DNA of 64,000 bases from Robertmurraya sp. FSL R5-0851 (GTDB taxonomy: Bacteria; Bacillota; Bacilli; Bacillales; Cytobacillaceae). The notes under the pieces were generated by a model that was not told where the DNA came from, did no database searches, and saw only the letters and a list, made by a program, of their open reading frames with translations. The position numbers and the translations under genes are program-made. How positions within the stretch are numbered: position 1 is the first letter of the stretch; every line of letters begins with the position of its first letter. Below are positions 7,210 through 16,673 of this stretch, piece by piece. The stretch is taken from assembly GCF_038002965.1 (NCBI RefSeq), contig NZ_JBBOOE010000001.1:2337001-2401000 (forward strand), in the 5' to 3' direction.

Positions 7210-9678
7210 TTAAAACAAGGTATTTAGCAATTTAAAGACACCACTAGGATTCTGTATTATTTCATATTTAGGTACTTCTAGTTCATTATGTTTGCTAACA
7301 AATTTTAGACTTTGTTCTTGGATATCTATACTTACTAAAATATCTTTAATTTTGAAGTAAGTTACTCTTTTTGCATTATCCACATTATCATTATCTAAAT
7401 TCAGAACTATTTTATCAGACACCCTTCTCAACATTCGCCAAATAATCATTTCCTCACTAGACTTCATAAATAATTCCGGTAGCTCAGTAGATTCGTTTAA
7501 ACTATGTAAGTTAGTTAACATATAACTAGAAATCCCATAACCAACTGGTTTGATCATGTTTTTTAAAGTAATCCAATTTGATACATGAAAACATATACAG
7601 TTCACGCCATCAAATTTATCTGTTTTAACTTCCTCTATTTCCCCATAGTATTTGATTCCATTTTCCTGCTGCTCAATTCCGCTCTTAACATATAAAGCCA
7701 CATATTTCGCTTCCTGCCAACCCTTTTTCAATTTCCTAACCGGAATAGAATAGTAACCTTCTCTCATGAAGCGGAGATACTCCTCGCCGTTTGAAACAAG
7801 TCCAACTAATACTAATTCATTAAGACTGGATTTCCATTCTTCTAGTGTACCTCTTGGCAATATTCCTTCCTTTTGAATCTCTTCGGGACTTTTATTGATT
7901 AACCATTCTACAAATTGCTCAACTAACACCGTCGCGTTTGGTAGAAAAGGCAACCCACCGATGTTTACCTTGTTTATACTTTGATAAAAATGATGTTTTT
8001 GATAAGAATATTCATCAAACCATGGGAACAGAATATACGCTCCGAAAGCTGTTCTTTCATACGGTCCGTTATTCTCAGCAACTATCGAATCTCGATAACG
8101 ATGCATCGTGTTAATATCATCTTCCATAGGACCAGGGGTTTTGTATCGATTTTTATAGTAGCTATCTTTCTGGGCATAGTCAATCCGGTACTTAGCATCA
8201 AAGATGTAATTAAATGTATAGTCTTTTCCTTTTTTCTCAATACTCAACATCGTGTCAGGCTTTTGTGGAATGGTAGGCAGTTTTCCCTCATACTTTTGAT
8301 AGGTTAACACGATTTCTTCATTGGTAAGGGGATGCCTAAATACACGCTTAGCCGTTCGATTTGCTTCCAGATTCACGAATAATCCATCTCTGTTCACCTG
8401 TATAATATCCTGACTTACGAGAGCATACTTTCGTCCCAGTATCTGTCCAAGCTTTAGGAAGGTCCAATACTCATAGAGATTAGCTACATCTTTTAAAGAC
8501 ATTTGGTACAGCTTTCCTTGTAGGGCAAGTCCCTTTGACACCGTTAGGAATATTTGAAAAGCGTCTCGATAGCCTGTAGCCATTTGTAATACGAGACTCA
8601 TCACCGAACGGTCCAGTTTTCCAATTCTTGACCAGAAATGATTCTTCATTTTAGCTTGAAGTTGAGTAATCATTTTTGAGATTTTTTCCATTAAATCTGG
8701 ATCGGGTTCTACCATAAATTTGTTCATCTTTTGAACGGTCTCTAATAGATCATTTAGCTTACGTATCAATCTCTCCATCATCCACTTGACGTAGCGATTT
8801 TCCAGTGTGTCATATGTTAACTCTTTCTTAGCTTTCAATCCCTCATGAGGCATCAAGTTTATACTATTAATAGCGATTCCTTTTTCAACTTCAACAAACA
8901 AGTTGGATCTCTTTCGCAGGTATGCCCTACTCGTACTATCAATTTTCTTGAGTTGATCCCCTATTGCCTTTTCATACGTTTTTTGAAGTGTATGATGGGG
9001 CTGATGTTCAATGCGCGCAATGGCTTGTGTAAACTGACGGAAATGCTCAGAAATTAACCGGTAAAACTCCGCTCTAGATGGCTTTCCCTCCAGTTTTACC
9101 GAAGCTCCTAAATACGTTTTTCGTATGAAATGATAGGCCAAATTATAGATCTCATCATTTACTTCCTCTAGAAGTTTCTTGTAGTCATTTTTGTAATCAA
9201 TCTTCGACGGAAAAATTTCTAGTGTAACTTCTAATAGCTTTTTGTTGTCCTGCAGAATCTGAAAGGTTGTAAAACCCACTTCATTCTGGAATTGCAGGTT
9301 CCCCATAAGCACGGACTGAGTTCCAAATTCCATTACTGAAACAGCTTGCCGTAATAACGGATGTTCATGGTAGAAGGTTAGTTCCTGGCCATTTTTCGAC
9401 CAAACGACTAGTTGATACACTCCATTTTCGAAAAAGATGGGTCGTAAATTTACTGGATCAACCATTTGTTGTTCGTTGATGTCGTAGACTTTAATCTCCT
9501 GGATATTTACTCCTTCGACATTGAATTCCATGACATCGTGGTAATCCATGCTCCGATATTGCTTAAGTCCTTCATACCCCTCATGATACGGTTTTCCTTT
9601 TAACACTAAAGTTAAGTCATCTGCTTCCACCTTAACTAATTCAACATCCTCACGAGATCCAGAAGGAAGTGAAGCCAT
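7210..9678 (-). CDS. McrC-like nuclease subunit, DUF2357 with PD-(D/E)XK domain
   Basis: This 822-residue protein is the presumed nuclease partner of the AAA+ GTPase encoded just upstream. The N-terminal half is of DUF2357 type. The C-terminal half carries a PD-(D/E)XK-like core, KPDTMLSIEKKG followed by YIFDAKYRID near residues 470-495, giving the Asp and Asp-x-Lys metal-binding residues. By analogy with McrBC-type (type IV) restriction systems it would cut modified or foreign DNA when driven by the GTPase. The start at 9678 has GGGAGG about 10 bases upstream and overlaps the mcrB-like gene by 29 bases, so translation is probably coupled. The C-terminal extension of about 250 residues is unassigned. 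Confidence 0.8.
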   Translation of the reverse strand: MASLPSGSREDVELVKVEADDLTLVLKGKPYHEGYEGLKQYRSMDYHDVMEFNVEGVNIQEIKVYDINEQQMVDPVNLRPIFFENGVYQLVVWSKNGQELTFYHEHPLLRQAVSVMEFGTQSVLMGNLQFQNEVGFTTFQILQDNKKLLEVTLEIFPSKIDYKNDYKKLLEEVNDEIYNLAYHFIRKTYLGASVKLEGKPSRAEFYRLISEHFRQFTQAIARIEHQPHHTLQKTYEKAIGDQLKKIDSTSRAYLRKRSNLFVEVEKGIAINSINLMPHEGLKAKKELTYDTLENRYVKWMMERLIRKLNDLLETVQKMNKFMVEPDPDLMEKISKMITQLQAKMKNHFWSRIGKLDRSVMSLVLQMATGYRDAFQIFLTVSKGLALQGKLYQMSLKDVANLYEYWTFLKLGQILGRKYALVSQDIIQVNRDGLFVNLEANRTAKRVFRHPLTNEEIVLTYQKYEGKLPTIPQKPDTMLSIEKKGKDYTFNYIFDAKYRIDYAQKDSYYKNRYKTPGPMEDDINTMHRYRDSIVAENNGPYERTAFGAYILFPWFDEYSYQKHHFYQSINKVNIGGLPFLPNATVLVEQFVEWLINKSPEEIQKEGILPRGTLEEWKSSLNELVLVGLVSNGEEYLRFMREGYYSIPVRKLKKGWQEAKYVALYVKSGIEQQENGIKYYGEIEEVKTDKFDGVNCICFHVSNWITLKNMIKPVGYGISSYMLTNLHSLNESTELPELFMKSSEEMIIWRMLRRVSDKIVLNLDNDNVDNAKRVTYFKIKDILVSIDIQEQSLKFVSKHNELEVPKYEIIQNPSGVFKLLNTLF

Positions 9679-12229
9679 CGTCTCTTAACCTCCCTAGCAT
9701 TTCCACTACCTTAGCCGCACTTTTTGGGTACTTCGCACTTTGTAATTCCTGCTCAGTCAATTCAACGTCTTCCTCGAACTGCTTGTTGGTAAATTGGGCA
9801 TATAGCTTTTTTAGAAGTTGATCTACCCTCATGTCACTTCCAGTAATTCGAGGTAATATCTTTTGTAAGATACAATGATCGAGTGCCTCGGAGAATTCCA
9901 TCAGCCTTGCCTCTTCGTTATACGCCATGTAGAAACAAATCTCATCACGTACACGATAACCAACATGTGCATTGATTAACTGGAGTGCGGCATTCATTCG
10001 TTCTAATTCGGTTGTTACCAACTCTACAATACGATTATTCTTTACATAAAGATCCTTTAAATGGAGGTAAGTCGAAGCAAATGAATCTTGATCACTTACA
10101 ATTGGATCCACTTGCGCTTGCTCGTGTAAAAATGACAGGTTACCAAGTGCAATACGATTGAACTCAATGGTATTGGCACGGTCTAATACCTTCTTACTGA
10201 ATGGATGGGTTGTTTCGTCCATGTTAACTGTACCAACGATATAAAGATTATTCGGTAGTTTTAAGTCGAATCCTGCTATTTCCTCGGAAAGTAAATTCGT
10301 AGAAACAATATTTCCATTCTTCCACTTACGGCTTTCCATGACACTGAGAATATCACTGAAATAGTACTCCACACGTGCCAGATTCATTTCATCTAATAGC
10401 ACAAAGTACGGAAGTTCAGGATGGTTTTCTGCTCTCTTTATCACTCTCGTCAGTGGACCTTCCTTAAACTCCCCTTTAATATCGACATACCCTAGTAGGT
10501 CCGAGCCATCATTCCAATCTGGACGAATCGGAATTAAAGCAAATTGTCCATTTTCTTCGGTTGCTCCTACACTTTCCGCAAACCATTGAACCATTTTTGT
10601 TTTTCCAGTACCAGAAATTCCTGAGAGAATGACAAAGGGCTTTGTTTTTAAGGATAGGAATAGATTAATTACCTCTTCTTTTTTATAATAGAAACCCTTG
10701 CTTCGAATATAGGAGTATATATGCTCAATTAAATCTCTATCATTAAGTTTGACCGTTTCATGCTCGTGGACCACGTTATGCGTTTCCGTAGGAGCTTCGT
10801 ATGTAAGTCGATTTTTACTAGCAATATAGTTTTCGTAAAAAGTTACCATTTCACCTAGGTCTGCTACAAGGACACTTTCACTTGGCATCTCTTGCATGTT
10901 ATACCGGATATAAGCTGCTGTAGAAAGAGCATATTGCTTTGCTTTCTGACTTGTCCCAAGATTGATTAAGTCATCTCTTTTCACCTTACTTGAGCTATGT
11001 ATGGATTGACGAATGTCTTCTTTAATTTTAAGCATTTCATCCTTTGATGTCTCCGTTACTCCCTGTGCAAGTGTTAGATAAACACTCTGCATATCCTCAC
11101 TAAACAGATATACAATATAGTACCCACGTTGGGTTGAAACAGTAATCTTTCGATTCATGATGGCTATCCATGGAACAGACGCCCAGTTTCCTTGGCCAAC
11201 GGATCCTGTCACTACATACTCTGAAGAATCAATAAAATCCAGCTGATAAAAACCTAATGGGATATCATTTCGAACAAAGGCCCCTAGCTCGTTCCCTCCA
11301 AAGGATTCTCTTTTTGCATCTAAGTAGGTGTTCATTACTTTCAGTAGATTACTACGAATATCACTAGCCATTTTCTGCTCCTTTATGCTTAAGGTATCAA
11401 AGAAGGGTTCCGTTGGAGTCCATTGGTTGTCGATTAATCTTGTGTGCTCCAACCATTGAAGAAGGAGGTTCGTTCTTTCCTTTGCCACAGACTCTACCAT
11501 CAGGTTATCCCCACGTGAATTTCGGACGACTAGCATTCCTAGCTCCTCTATAGCAGCCTTCTTGTCTGATTTGCTGTAATGACGAAGAAGATCCAAGCAA
11601 ATGAGCACCACACGGAAATATCCCAGATTCATTAGAATTCTCTTTATGTATTGATCCTCGTGTTCCGATTCTACATATTCTCTTAGTTGAAAGTGATTAG
11701 ACTCATTGAACTCATTGATAAAACCCAGCAACCGGGCATCCTGTCTGCTTCTTGATTTGATTCTGTATAAATTCCCCTCGAACTGCTCATTTAACTGTGT
11801 TGGATTATAGGTACCAGAGATAATCTCATCTAAAAATTCTTTTACGCTTTTATAAGAAACATTTGGTAGCTCGTCAGTCTGGAATTCTCTTAAATGAATA
11901 GAAGTACTTTTATTTTTCGATACATCCACAAACGGAAGATGTGAAAATAATGACATCAGGAAGGAAGTCCGTCCTCTTACCTTTTTAAAATCATTAGCTT
12001 CAGCATTCCGAATATCGATAAATTCATACCACCCATCTCGAAGGAAGCGAAACGGGATGAATTCATCAGGTTCTCTTTTGTTACCACTTTGATACTTTGA
12101 TTTAGAGGATTCCGTTTCTACATAAATCCCTTTATCATCGATCTTCGTTATTACGTTCTCTTTCTTAGAGGTTAAAGTATGAATGGTTTTTACCCTTTTT
12201 ACTAATTCAAATATGATGTTATCTAACAA
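9650..12229 (-). CDS. McrB-like AAA+ GTPase with DUF3578 (MrcB_N-like) domain
   Basis: The 859-residue protein is the motor and recognition subunit of an McrBC-like system. Its C-terminal AAA+ domain shows Walker A GISGTGKT at residues 537-544, Walker B FVLLDEMNLAR near 608-617, and the McrB-type block IVGTVNMDETTHPFSKKVLDRA. Upstream, around residues 325-395, the segment FYQLDFIDSS...GNWASVPWIAIMNRKIT matches the MrcB_N (DUF3578) specificity-type domain. The first 290 or so residues are unassigned. It is followed by the McrC-like gene with a 29-base overlap and preceded, 21 bases away, by a MazG-like gene. The modified base or signal recognised cannot be inferred. Confidence 0.85.
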   Translation of the reverse strand: MLDNIIFELVKRVKTIHTLTSKKENVITKIDDKGIYVETESSKSKYQSGNKREPDEFIPFRFLRDGWYEFIDIRNAEANDFKKVRGRTSFLMSLFSHLPFVDVSKNKSTSIHLREFQTDELPNVSYKSVKEFLDEIISGTYNPTQLNEQFEGNLYRIKSRSRQDARLLGFINEFNESNHFQLREYVESEHEDQYIKRILMNLGYFRVVLICLDLLRHYSKSDKKAAIEELGMLVVRNSRGDNLMVESVAKERTNLLLQWLEHTRLIDNQWTPTEPFFDTLSIKEQKMASDIRSNLLKVMNTYLDAKRESFGGNELGAFVRNDIPLGFYQLDFIDSSEYVVTGSVGQGNWASVPWIAIMNRKITVSTQRGYYIVYLFSEDMQSVYLTLAQGVTETSKDEMLKIKEDIRQSIHSSSKVKRDDLINLGTSQKAKQYALSTAAYIRYNMQEMPSESVLVADLGEMVTFYENYIASKNRLTYEAPTETHNVVHEHETVKLNDRDLIEHIYSYIRSKGFYYKKEEVINLFLSLKTKPFVILSGISGTGKTKMVQWFAESVGATEENGQFALIPIRPDWNDGSDLLGYVDIKGEFKEGPLTRVIKRAENHPELPYFVLLDEMNLARVEYYFSDILSVMESRKWKNGNIVSTNLLSEEIAGFDLKLPNNLYIVGTVNMDETTHPFSKKVLDRANTIEFNRIALGNLSFLHEQAQVDPIVSDQDSFASTYLHLKDLYVKNNRIVELVTTELERMNAALQLINAHVGYRVRDEICFYMAYNEEARLMEFSEALDHCILQKILPRITGSDMRVDQLLKKLYAQFTNKQFEEDVELTEQELQSAKYPKSAAKVVEMLGRLRDDGFTSFWIS

Positions 12230-12250
12230 ATGTAATCACTCCGCACGTCA

Positions 12251-12574
12251 TTAATCTTCCACTTCTACAAGAAGAATTCTTTTATCAAATCCACCACGTT
12301 CCTTAAACTTTTCATTTCTTACTTTTTCCACTTCCTCAATGGAAGAACCATGTACCTTTGCTAAGGAGCTAATAACCTCTAACAAATCGGCCAATTCTTC
12401 AATAGCAGCCTCATTACTGTCAGCGTTCATGTATTCCTCTAGCTCTTCTCTACTCTTCTTTCTCAGCTCACTTATGTATTCTTGATTTTTTAATATCCTT
12501 GTAGAATATTGCTTTCCAGTCGAAGCGATCATCTCAGGTATCTGATCACGGATTAATTTATTGTATACGGGCAT
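12251..12574 (-). CDS. MazG-like / phosphoribosyl-ATP pyrophosphohydrolase-like protein
   Basis: This small all-helical protein of 107 residues starts MPVYNKLIRDQIPEMI and contains the acidic metal-binding pattern SREELEEYMNADSNEAAIEELADLLEV. It resembles the HisE/MazG-fold house-cleaning proteins often called phosphoribosyl-ATP pyrophosphohydrolase-like. The expected chemistry is Mg-dependent cleavage of a nucleotide or noncanonical NTP. A good AGGAGAT ribosome binding site precedes the ATG. It is co-oriented with the McrBC-like pair and separated by only 21 bases, so it is probably co-transcribed, perhaps as an accessory of that system. Confidence 0.8.
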   Translation of the reverse strand: MPVYNKLIRDQIPEMIASTGKQYSTRILKNQEYISELRKKSREELEEYMNADSNEAAIEELADLLEVISSLAKVHGSSIEEVEKVRNEKFKERGGFDKRILLVEVED

Positions 12575-12752
12575 TGGTATCTCCTATTCCAACAACACAA
12601 AGTTTCTTACGGGACTAATTTCTTACTTTTTCCCATTATACAACAAAAGTTGCATCTTCTTACAGAATAGAGGAATGTTCAAATTATTGTCATGTAGCCT
12701 GTCCGATTGAGCTACTTCTTTATATATAAGGATTAAAAGGAGGTGAAGGCAA

Positions 12753-13124
12753 GTGTCAATTAAGGCTAGTACAATCGACGCTTTTGTGGGTTATTCGCAG
12801 TTTAATCATGTGGAGGAGTTTCGTGACCATGTGACTTTATGGATGGTAGATTATAAGAATCATTTCACAAGAAATGAGCAGATTGCATTGCAGCGACTGA
12901 TACTTTTCGCTGAAAAGGTGCCAGGAGTTTGTAACGCGAAAATAGGTACTATGCTTAAAAGTATCTATGAGGAACGGGGAGAACTTGGTATGATTTCACG
13001 ATCATCCTTTAAACGAATGCTTCAAAAGGCGATTAAATTTGGCATTATAACTGTATATGAAACTGTACGGAAGAATGGGTCGCAGTTTAGTAACCTTTAT
13101 GTGTTTAATCGGTATCCCTACTAA
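12753..13124 (+). CDS. small protein with a putative helix-turn-helix
   Basis: This 123-residue protein starts at GTG behind a near-perfect Shine-Dalgarno, AAAGGAGGTGA. The middle and C-terminal part looks like a winged-helix module: NEQIALQRLILFAEKVPGVCNAKIGTMLKSI, then SRSSFKRMLQKAIKFGIITVYETVRKNGSQFSNLYVFN. Longer proteins of this kind are described as helix-turn-helix or plasmid-replication-like proteins; here only the short form is present. It is one of the few plus-strand genes in this region, transcribed away from the MazG-McrBC operon, and is followed by its own terminator. The function is unknown; a regulator role is plausible. Confidence 0.65.
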   Translation: MSIKASTIDAFVGYSQFNHVEEFRDHVTLWMVDYKNHFTRNEQIALQRLILFAEKVPGVCNAKIGTMLKSIYEERGELGMISRSSFKRMLQKAIKFGIITVYETVRKNGSQFSNLYVFNRYPY

Positions 13125-13132
13125 TACCATAA

Positions 13133-13172
13133 AAAGAGCGTTTCTCCTTTTGGTGGAAAAACGCTTTTCTCT
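13133..13172 (+). terminator. rho-independent terminator
   Basis: AGCGTTT (13137-13143) and AAACGCT (13159-13165), extended by TCC/GGA pairing, form a stem followed by TTTCTCTTA. It terminates the small helix-turn-helix-like gene. Confidence 0.75.
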
Positions 13173-13177
13173 TATTT

Positions 13178-13421
13178 TTAAAAGCTATTATTCTTTTCGG
13201 GAATAATACCGTAACAACCTTTTGATATTCTTAGCAAAATGCGGAACCTTGATGGTACAGTCGAGCTATTATTGCCTCCATGTGTAACAGGTACCATATC
13301 TACCATAACAGTACCTATTCTTTTTGAAATTTTTTTGTATCCATTCATCTATTTCTTTCTTACTTTGAACGCCACCTAAATGTTTAAATGCTTCAAGAAT
13401 TGCTTCGTATTGTGTAATCAC
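13178..13421 (-). pseudogene. frameshifted small gene of unknown family
   Basis: A GTG start at 13421 behind AGGTGAG opens VITQYEAILEAFKHLGGV and continues through KKEIDEWIQKNF, then runs out of frame. One base further on, a second frame continues smoothly as IGTVMVDMVPVTHGGNNSST and on through FRILLRISKGCYGIIP to a stop at 13178. Together they give an 80-residue protein of coherent composition, so I read this as one gene broken by a single-base shift near an A-rich run around 13315-13330. Similar short domains occur near restriction-type genes, but I cannot name the family with certainty. Confidence 0.6.
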
Positions 13422-13497
13422 TTTTCTCACCTTTAGCTTCATTATTAATTGATTCAGTCAAACTTTATTCTAGTGTTAACTGATCATGAATCCTTTT

Positions 13498-13531
13498 AGA
13501 GGGCTGCAAATCAAAGAATACTCAGCCCTCT
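13498..13531. terminator. hairpin 3' of the PD-(D/E)XK gene
   Basis: AGAGGGCTG and CAGCCCTCT form a perfect 9-bp stem. There is no clear T-run on either strand, so a terminator or mRNA-stabilising role is possible but unproven. It lies 32 bases beyond the stop of the nuclease-like gene. Confidence 0.4.
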
Positions 13532-13562
13532 ATGATAATAAGGTATTAGGATTTAGAAAAGT

Positions 13563-14942
13563 CTATACGAGAACAGTCCCACCCGTCTCGAGCAACGGAG
13601 TTTCCACCGCAACCCCCAGATTCTTCAGTAACTTAGCAATCGTCAACATCCCACTATGAGGATTAATCTTCGTCTCCAAGAAGTAAGTCTCCCCTGTAAT
13701 GATAGATTCATAGGTATGGATGGAAGCAAACTTCTTCCTGTTTTTATGAATCGGCTGCAACGCGATTGCATACCGATTTCCTCTGTCCCCGCCACCAAGA
13801 ATAAAGCCTTCCTCGACCAGCTGATGAAGAGGAAGTTGCTGCTCTTCGATCCACTGCAACGACTTTTTCCAAAGTTCCGCCACTGTTTTTCCATCAATAA
13901 TGGTTTCTTCATTCTCATGATTTATCACGATATGAAGCTCGTCCCATCTTTTGTGTATGGTTCTTTGAAATGGGGTTGAGAAATTCCATAGCTCTTCTAC
14001 ATCGTTTTCCTCGTTCAGGATCCATTTGATGGTTCTGAATACTTCCCCATAGGTTTCGTTTACGACTGTGTTCACGTAGTTTCTTTCTTCACTGTCGTCT
14101 TCATTTGATATGTTCGTAATGGCTTTAAACACATCTTCAAAGCGGTCATAAATGGAACGTACGAGGATGCGTTCTTCTTCAATCGTCGCCAATTTTTCAC
14201 GTTTACCTTTATATGGCATACGTAGAGCATCTACATACTGCTGAATGATCGGTTTGGCGTAAATGCTTAGATCTGGGTTTTCTAGGCACGGCATGAGAAC
14301 GATGTCTACTAATTGCTGATAATCAATTCCATTCCATTTGGAGCTGCCAAACGTTGCTTCATTGGAATCTTTGATTTGGCTTTTGGGTACTAAGCCTACC
14401 AGCAGAAACGTTTCGTCTTTGAATTTCTCTTCGAACTTTCTTAAGTACTTGTTGCATTGATTCACGTCTACTCTGGCGTAAACCTTTTGCTCGACCGCTA
14501 GGATTAATCTTTTCTCCTGACTAGGGTCTTTTTCATCAACGATATTTACCTTAAAGAAGACATCGAGCCTTCCTTTGTCGTCATTCTTTTCAGATTCCTC
14601 GAGGTTTTCCTGCTCATCGATATCCAGTTTGTTTATATCCTTTTCAGCGATAACTTCCGGATGTCTGAATTGATTCACATTTAGCATGGCGAGATCCGTA
14701 ATATCATCCAAGTTTTCATCGGCCGATTCTGCCACGGCCATTAAGAATCGTTGAAACGGATAATACCCTAGCATATGTCGTTCAGTAGGATCCAACAACC
14801 AAGTTAAGAACCGTGAATGCCAGGTTTCTAAATGGGTCGCTCCCACTACATGGAACACATTCGGGCGGTCTATTAGGAATTTTAAGGCGACAAACTCTTT
14901 ATCCATCGTTAATTCATACAACATTCGTTTTAGTGATTTCAT
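13563..14942 (-). CDS. PD-(D/E)XK nuclease family protein (PDDEXK_4-like)
   Basis: This cytosolic 459-residue protein has the family pattern VVGATHLETWHSRFLTWLLDP near the N terminus and a nuclease core: Asp in GRLDVFFKVN near residue 122 and Glu-x-Lys in LILAVEQKVYARVDVNQ near 150. Its relatives are uncharacterised nucleases often found in defence islands or beside restriction genes. The ATG at 14942 was preferred to one at 15002 because TTGGAGGAATC lies directly upstream. It stands alone on the minus strand next to the McrBC-like region. Its substrate is unknown. Confidence 0.8.
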   Translation of the reverse strand: MKSLKRMLYELTMDKEFVALKFLIDRPNVFHVVGATHLETWHSRFLTWLLDPTERHMLGYYPFQRFLMAVAESADENLDDITDLAMLNVNQFRHPEVIAEKDINKLDIDEQENLEESEKNDDKGRLDVFFKVNIVDEKDPSQEKRLILAVEQKVYARVDVNQCNKYLRKFEEKFKDETFLLVGLVPKSQIKDSNEATFGSSKWNGIDYQQLVDIVLMPCLENPDLSIYAKPIIQQYVDALRMPYKGKREKLATIEEERILVRSIYDRFEDVFKAITNISNEDDSEERNYVNTVVNETYGEVFRTIKWILNEENDVEELWNFSTPFQRTIHKRWDELHIVINHENEETIIDGKTVAELWKKSLQWIEEQQLPLHQLVEEGFILGGGDRGNRYAIALQPIHKNRKKFASIHTYESIITGETYFLETKINPHSGMLTIAKLLKNLGVAVETPLLETGGTVLV

Positions 14943-15161
14943 TGTTGATTCCTCCAAATTTGTATTATGTATCTGACCCTCAATACGTGATCGTTTAAAC
15001 AAACAAGCTTTGGTCAGTTATTTACTATTTTTATAGGATTGTAGATGCATATTCCCACTCATAGATCCTTATAGGAGTATACTAATTAAGGAGAAATTTT
15101 ACAATTCTTAGCCTTTCTCCTTTAGCCCATTCCTACCTATTACTTATTGAATTCAAGGATC

Positions 15162-15189
15162 TGCCTAACCCATCAAAGCAGGTTAGGCA
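15162..15189 (-). terminator. hairpin terminator candidate
   Basis: TGCCTAACC and GGTTAGGCA form a perfect 9-bp stem with a 10-base loop just past the stop codon of the lipoprotein gene. The T-run is poor on the minus strand. Confidence 0.5.
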
Positions 15190-15197
15190 TAGACCCC

Positions 15198-15809
15198 CTA
15201 TTCCTCTAATGCATCCGGATAAACCACTTCTTCAAACACCTCTCCGGTTGCTTGGTCCTTTACCATAATTTTCACCTGATAATCCTCACTATCTGCGCCG
15301 TTAAACAGCTGATAGTACATGCCAGATAAACCAAGTCCAAATACAACAAAGCTATCCATGCTGTTTTCATAGGTTGCTTGATCTACCACCATCGTAAACT
15401 CTGAAAATGACTTATTGTACGTGATCTCTTGAATCGAAACAAAGTCTTCATTGTGTTTCATATCCGCTACAGACTCAATGATCCCAGTTTCTAACTCCTT
15501 CATAATTTCCTTGTGTTTCGATTTGGACATTTTATACGTGACGGAACCGTCTTCGTTCTTCGTTGCTTTAACGCCTTCCTTTTCTACTTCAGCAATGGAA
15601 GCATCCACATCTTCTCCTTCAAACATCGAAGCGGGCAGAGTGACTTCTACATTGAGTAACCCTTTATCCACTTCCACCGCTTCATTGGTTGGTTCTTGTT
15701 CCGTTGTCTCACTATTCTCTTTGTCAGCTGCCTTCGATGTGTCCGATGACGAGCACCCCGTTAAAAGAGTAAAAATAAGTACCACCATCATTAATATAAA
15801 TTTTTTCAT
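15198..15809 (-). CDS. hypothetical lipoprotein
   Basis: The 203-residue protein has a lipoprotein signal, MKKFILMMVVLIFTLLTGC, with the lipobox Cys at residue 19, followed by an acidic Ser/Glu-rich linker. The mature part (VEVTLPASMFEGEDVDASIAEVEKEGVKATKNEDGSVTYKMSK) is found in secreted proteins of Bacillaceae with no known function. It should be anchored to the outer face of the membrane. It lies 30 bases downstream of another lipoprotein gene and is probably co-transcribed with it. Confidence 0.8.
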   Translation of the reverse strand: MKKFILMMVVLIFTLLTGCSSSDTSKAADKENSETTEQEPTNEAVEVDKGLLNVEVTLPASMFEGEDVDASIAEVEKEGVKATKNEDGSVTYKMSKSKHKEIMKELETGIIESVADMKHNEDFVSIQEITYNKSFSEFTMVVDQATYENSMDSFVVFGLGLSGMYYQLFNGADSEDYQVKIMVKDQATGEVFEEVVYPDALEE

Positions 15810-15839
15810 TTTAATTCCTCCTAATAAAATTTCACTAGA

Positions 15840-16604
15840 TTACCAAGTCCAACCATACGCCTTTACATCAATCGTTTTAACTTTGCCGGCAATTTCTCTC
15901 GGTACTTCTGGGTAGTTTAATTCAAATCCGGCTTCACTACCTGGATTCACACCCACATCCACACTCCCATTTAACACACCAAGTAAGGTTCCACTTTCAT
16001 CAAATAACGCCGCAGAGATTCGGATGTCATCTTGTAATTCACTTGTCGTATTTTTCACTACTCCCGTCACGGTATACGGAGTGCTATAGTCATCGGTGGA
16101 AGGAATTCCTTTCGTTCCTGACACTTCTAGTAAATTAGCACTTTCTTCGGTTGGATCAAACCCATAATTATAAGTAGTTTCACCGTATAGGGCTGGGTCG
16201 GTCATTCCTTCAAGGATCGTCGTTTCGGTAATATAGGCTTGTTCACCAGGACCTACCACACTTGGGACTGAATAGATCATGGTTGAAGTTCCGAGAATGC
16301 CCCCTTCTTTATCTTTGTAATTCATTTGCGTTTCTCCAATTGAGACCGGCACATCGCCCGTATTTTCAAAGATCGCAGAGGAATGAACCCACACGCTATC
16401 AATGGAATCCTTCCAGGCTCCCCCAGTGGATTGGACAATTTCAAGCTTTGGCTCCTCTTGAACTTCTTTTGATTCTTCTTGTTTTGATCCTGCTTGCTCT
16501 TCGATCCCTTCCGAAGAATGGGTATCTCCCGCGAGCTCATTTCCACATGCGGATACAAATACCATTAAAGTTACTGCTAAGATAACATTCAACCAACCTC
16601 TCAT
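15840..16604 (-). CDS. lipoprotein with FxLYD-like domain
   Basis: The start at 16604 is the third of three consecutive ATGs and has GAGGTGG at the right spacing. The protein begins MRGWLNVILAVTLMVFVSAC, a lipoprotein signal with Cys near residue 20, followed by an acidic linker. The rest contains two beta-rich repeats: SVWVHSSAIFENTGDVPVSI and YTVTGVVKNTTSELQDDIRI with DESGTLLGV and PGSEAGFEL, which resemble FxLYD/DUF3426-type extracellular domains. It is likely cell-surface; its function is not known. It forms a pair with the downstream lipoprotein gene. Confidence 0.75.
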   Translation of the reverse strand: MRGWLNVILAVTLMVFVSACGNELAGDTHSSEGIEEQAGSKQEESKEVQEEPKLEIVQSTGGAWKDSIDSVWVHSSAIFENTGDVPVSIGETQMNYKDKEGGILGTSTMIYSVPSVVGPGEQAYITETTILEGMTDPALYGETTYNYGFDPTEESANLLEVSGTKGIPSTDDYSTPYTVTGVVKNTTSELQDDIRISAALFDESGTLLGVLNGSVDVGVNPGSEAGFELNYPEVPREIAGKVKTIDVKAYGWTW

Positions 16605-16673
16605 CATCATCCACCTCATTCATTTTTTCTATAAAACTAGTAAGTTACCAGTAGTCTGATCCAGTCACTCATT

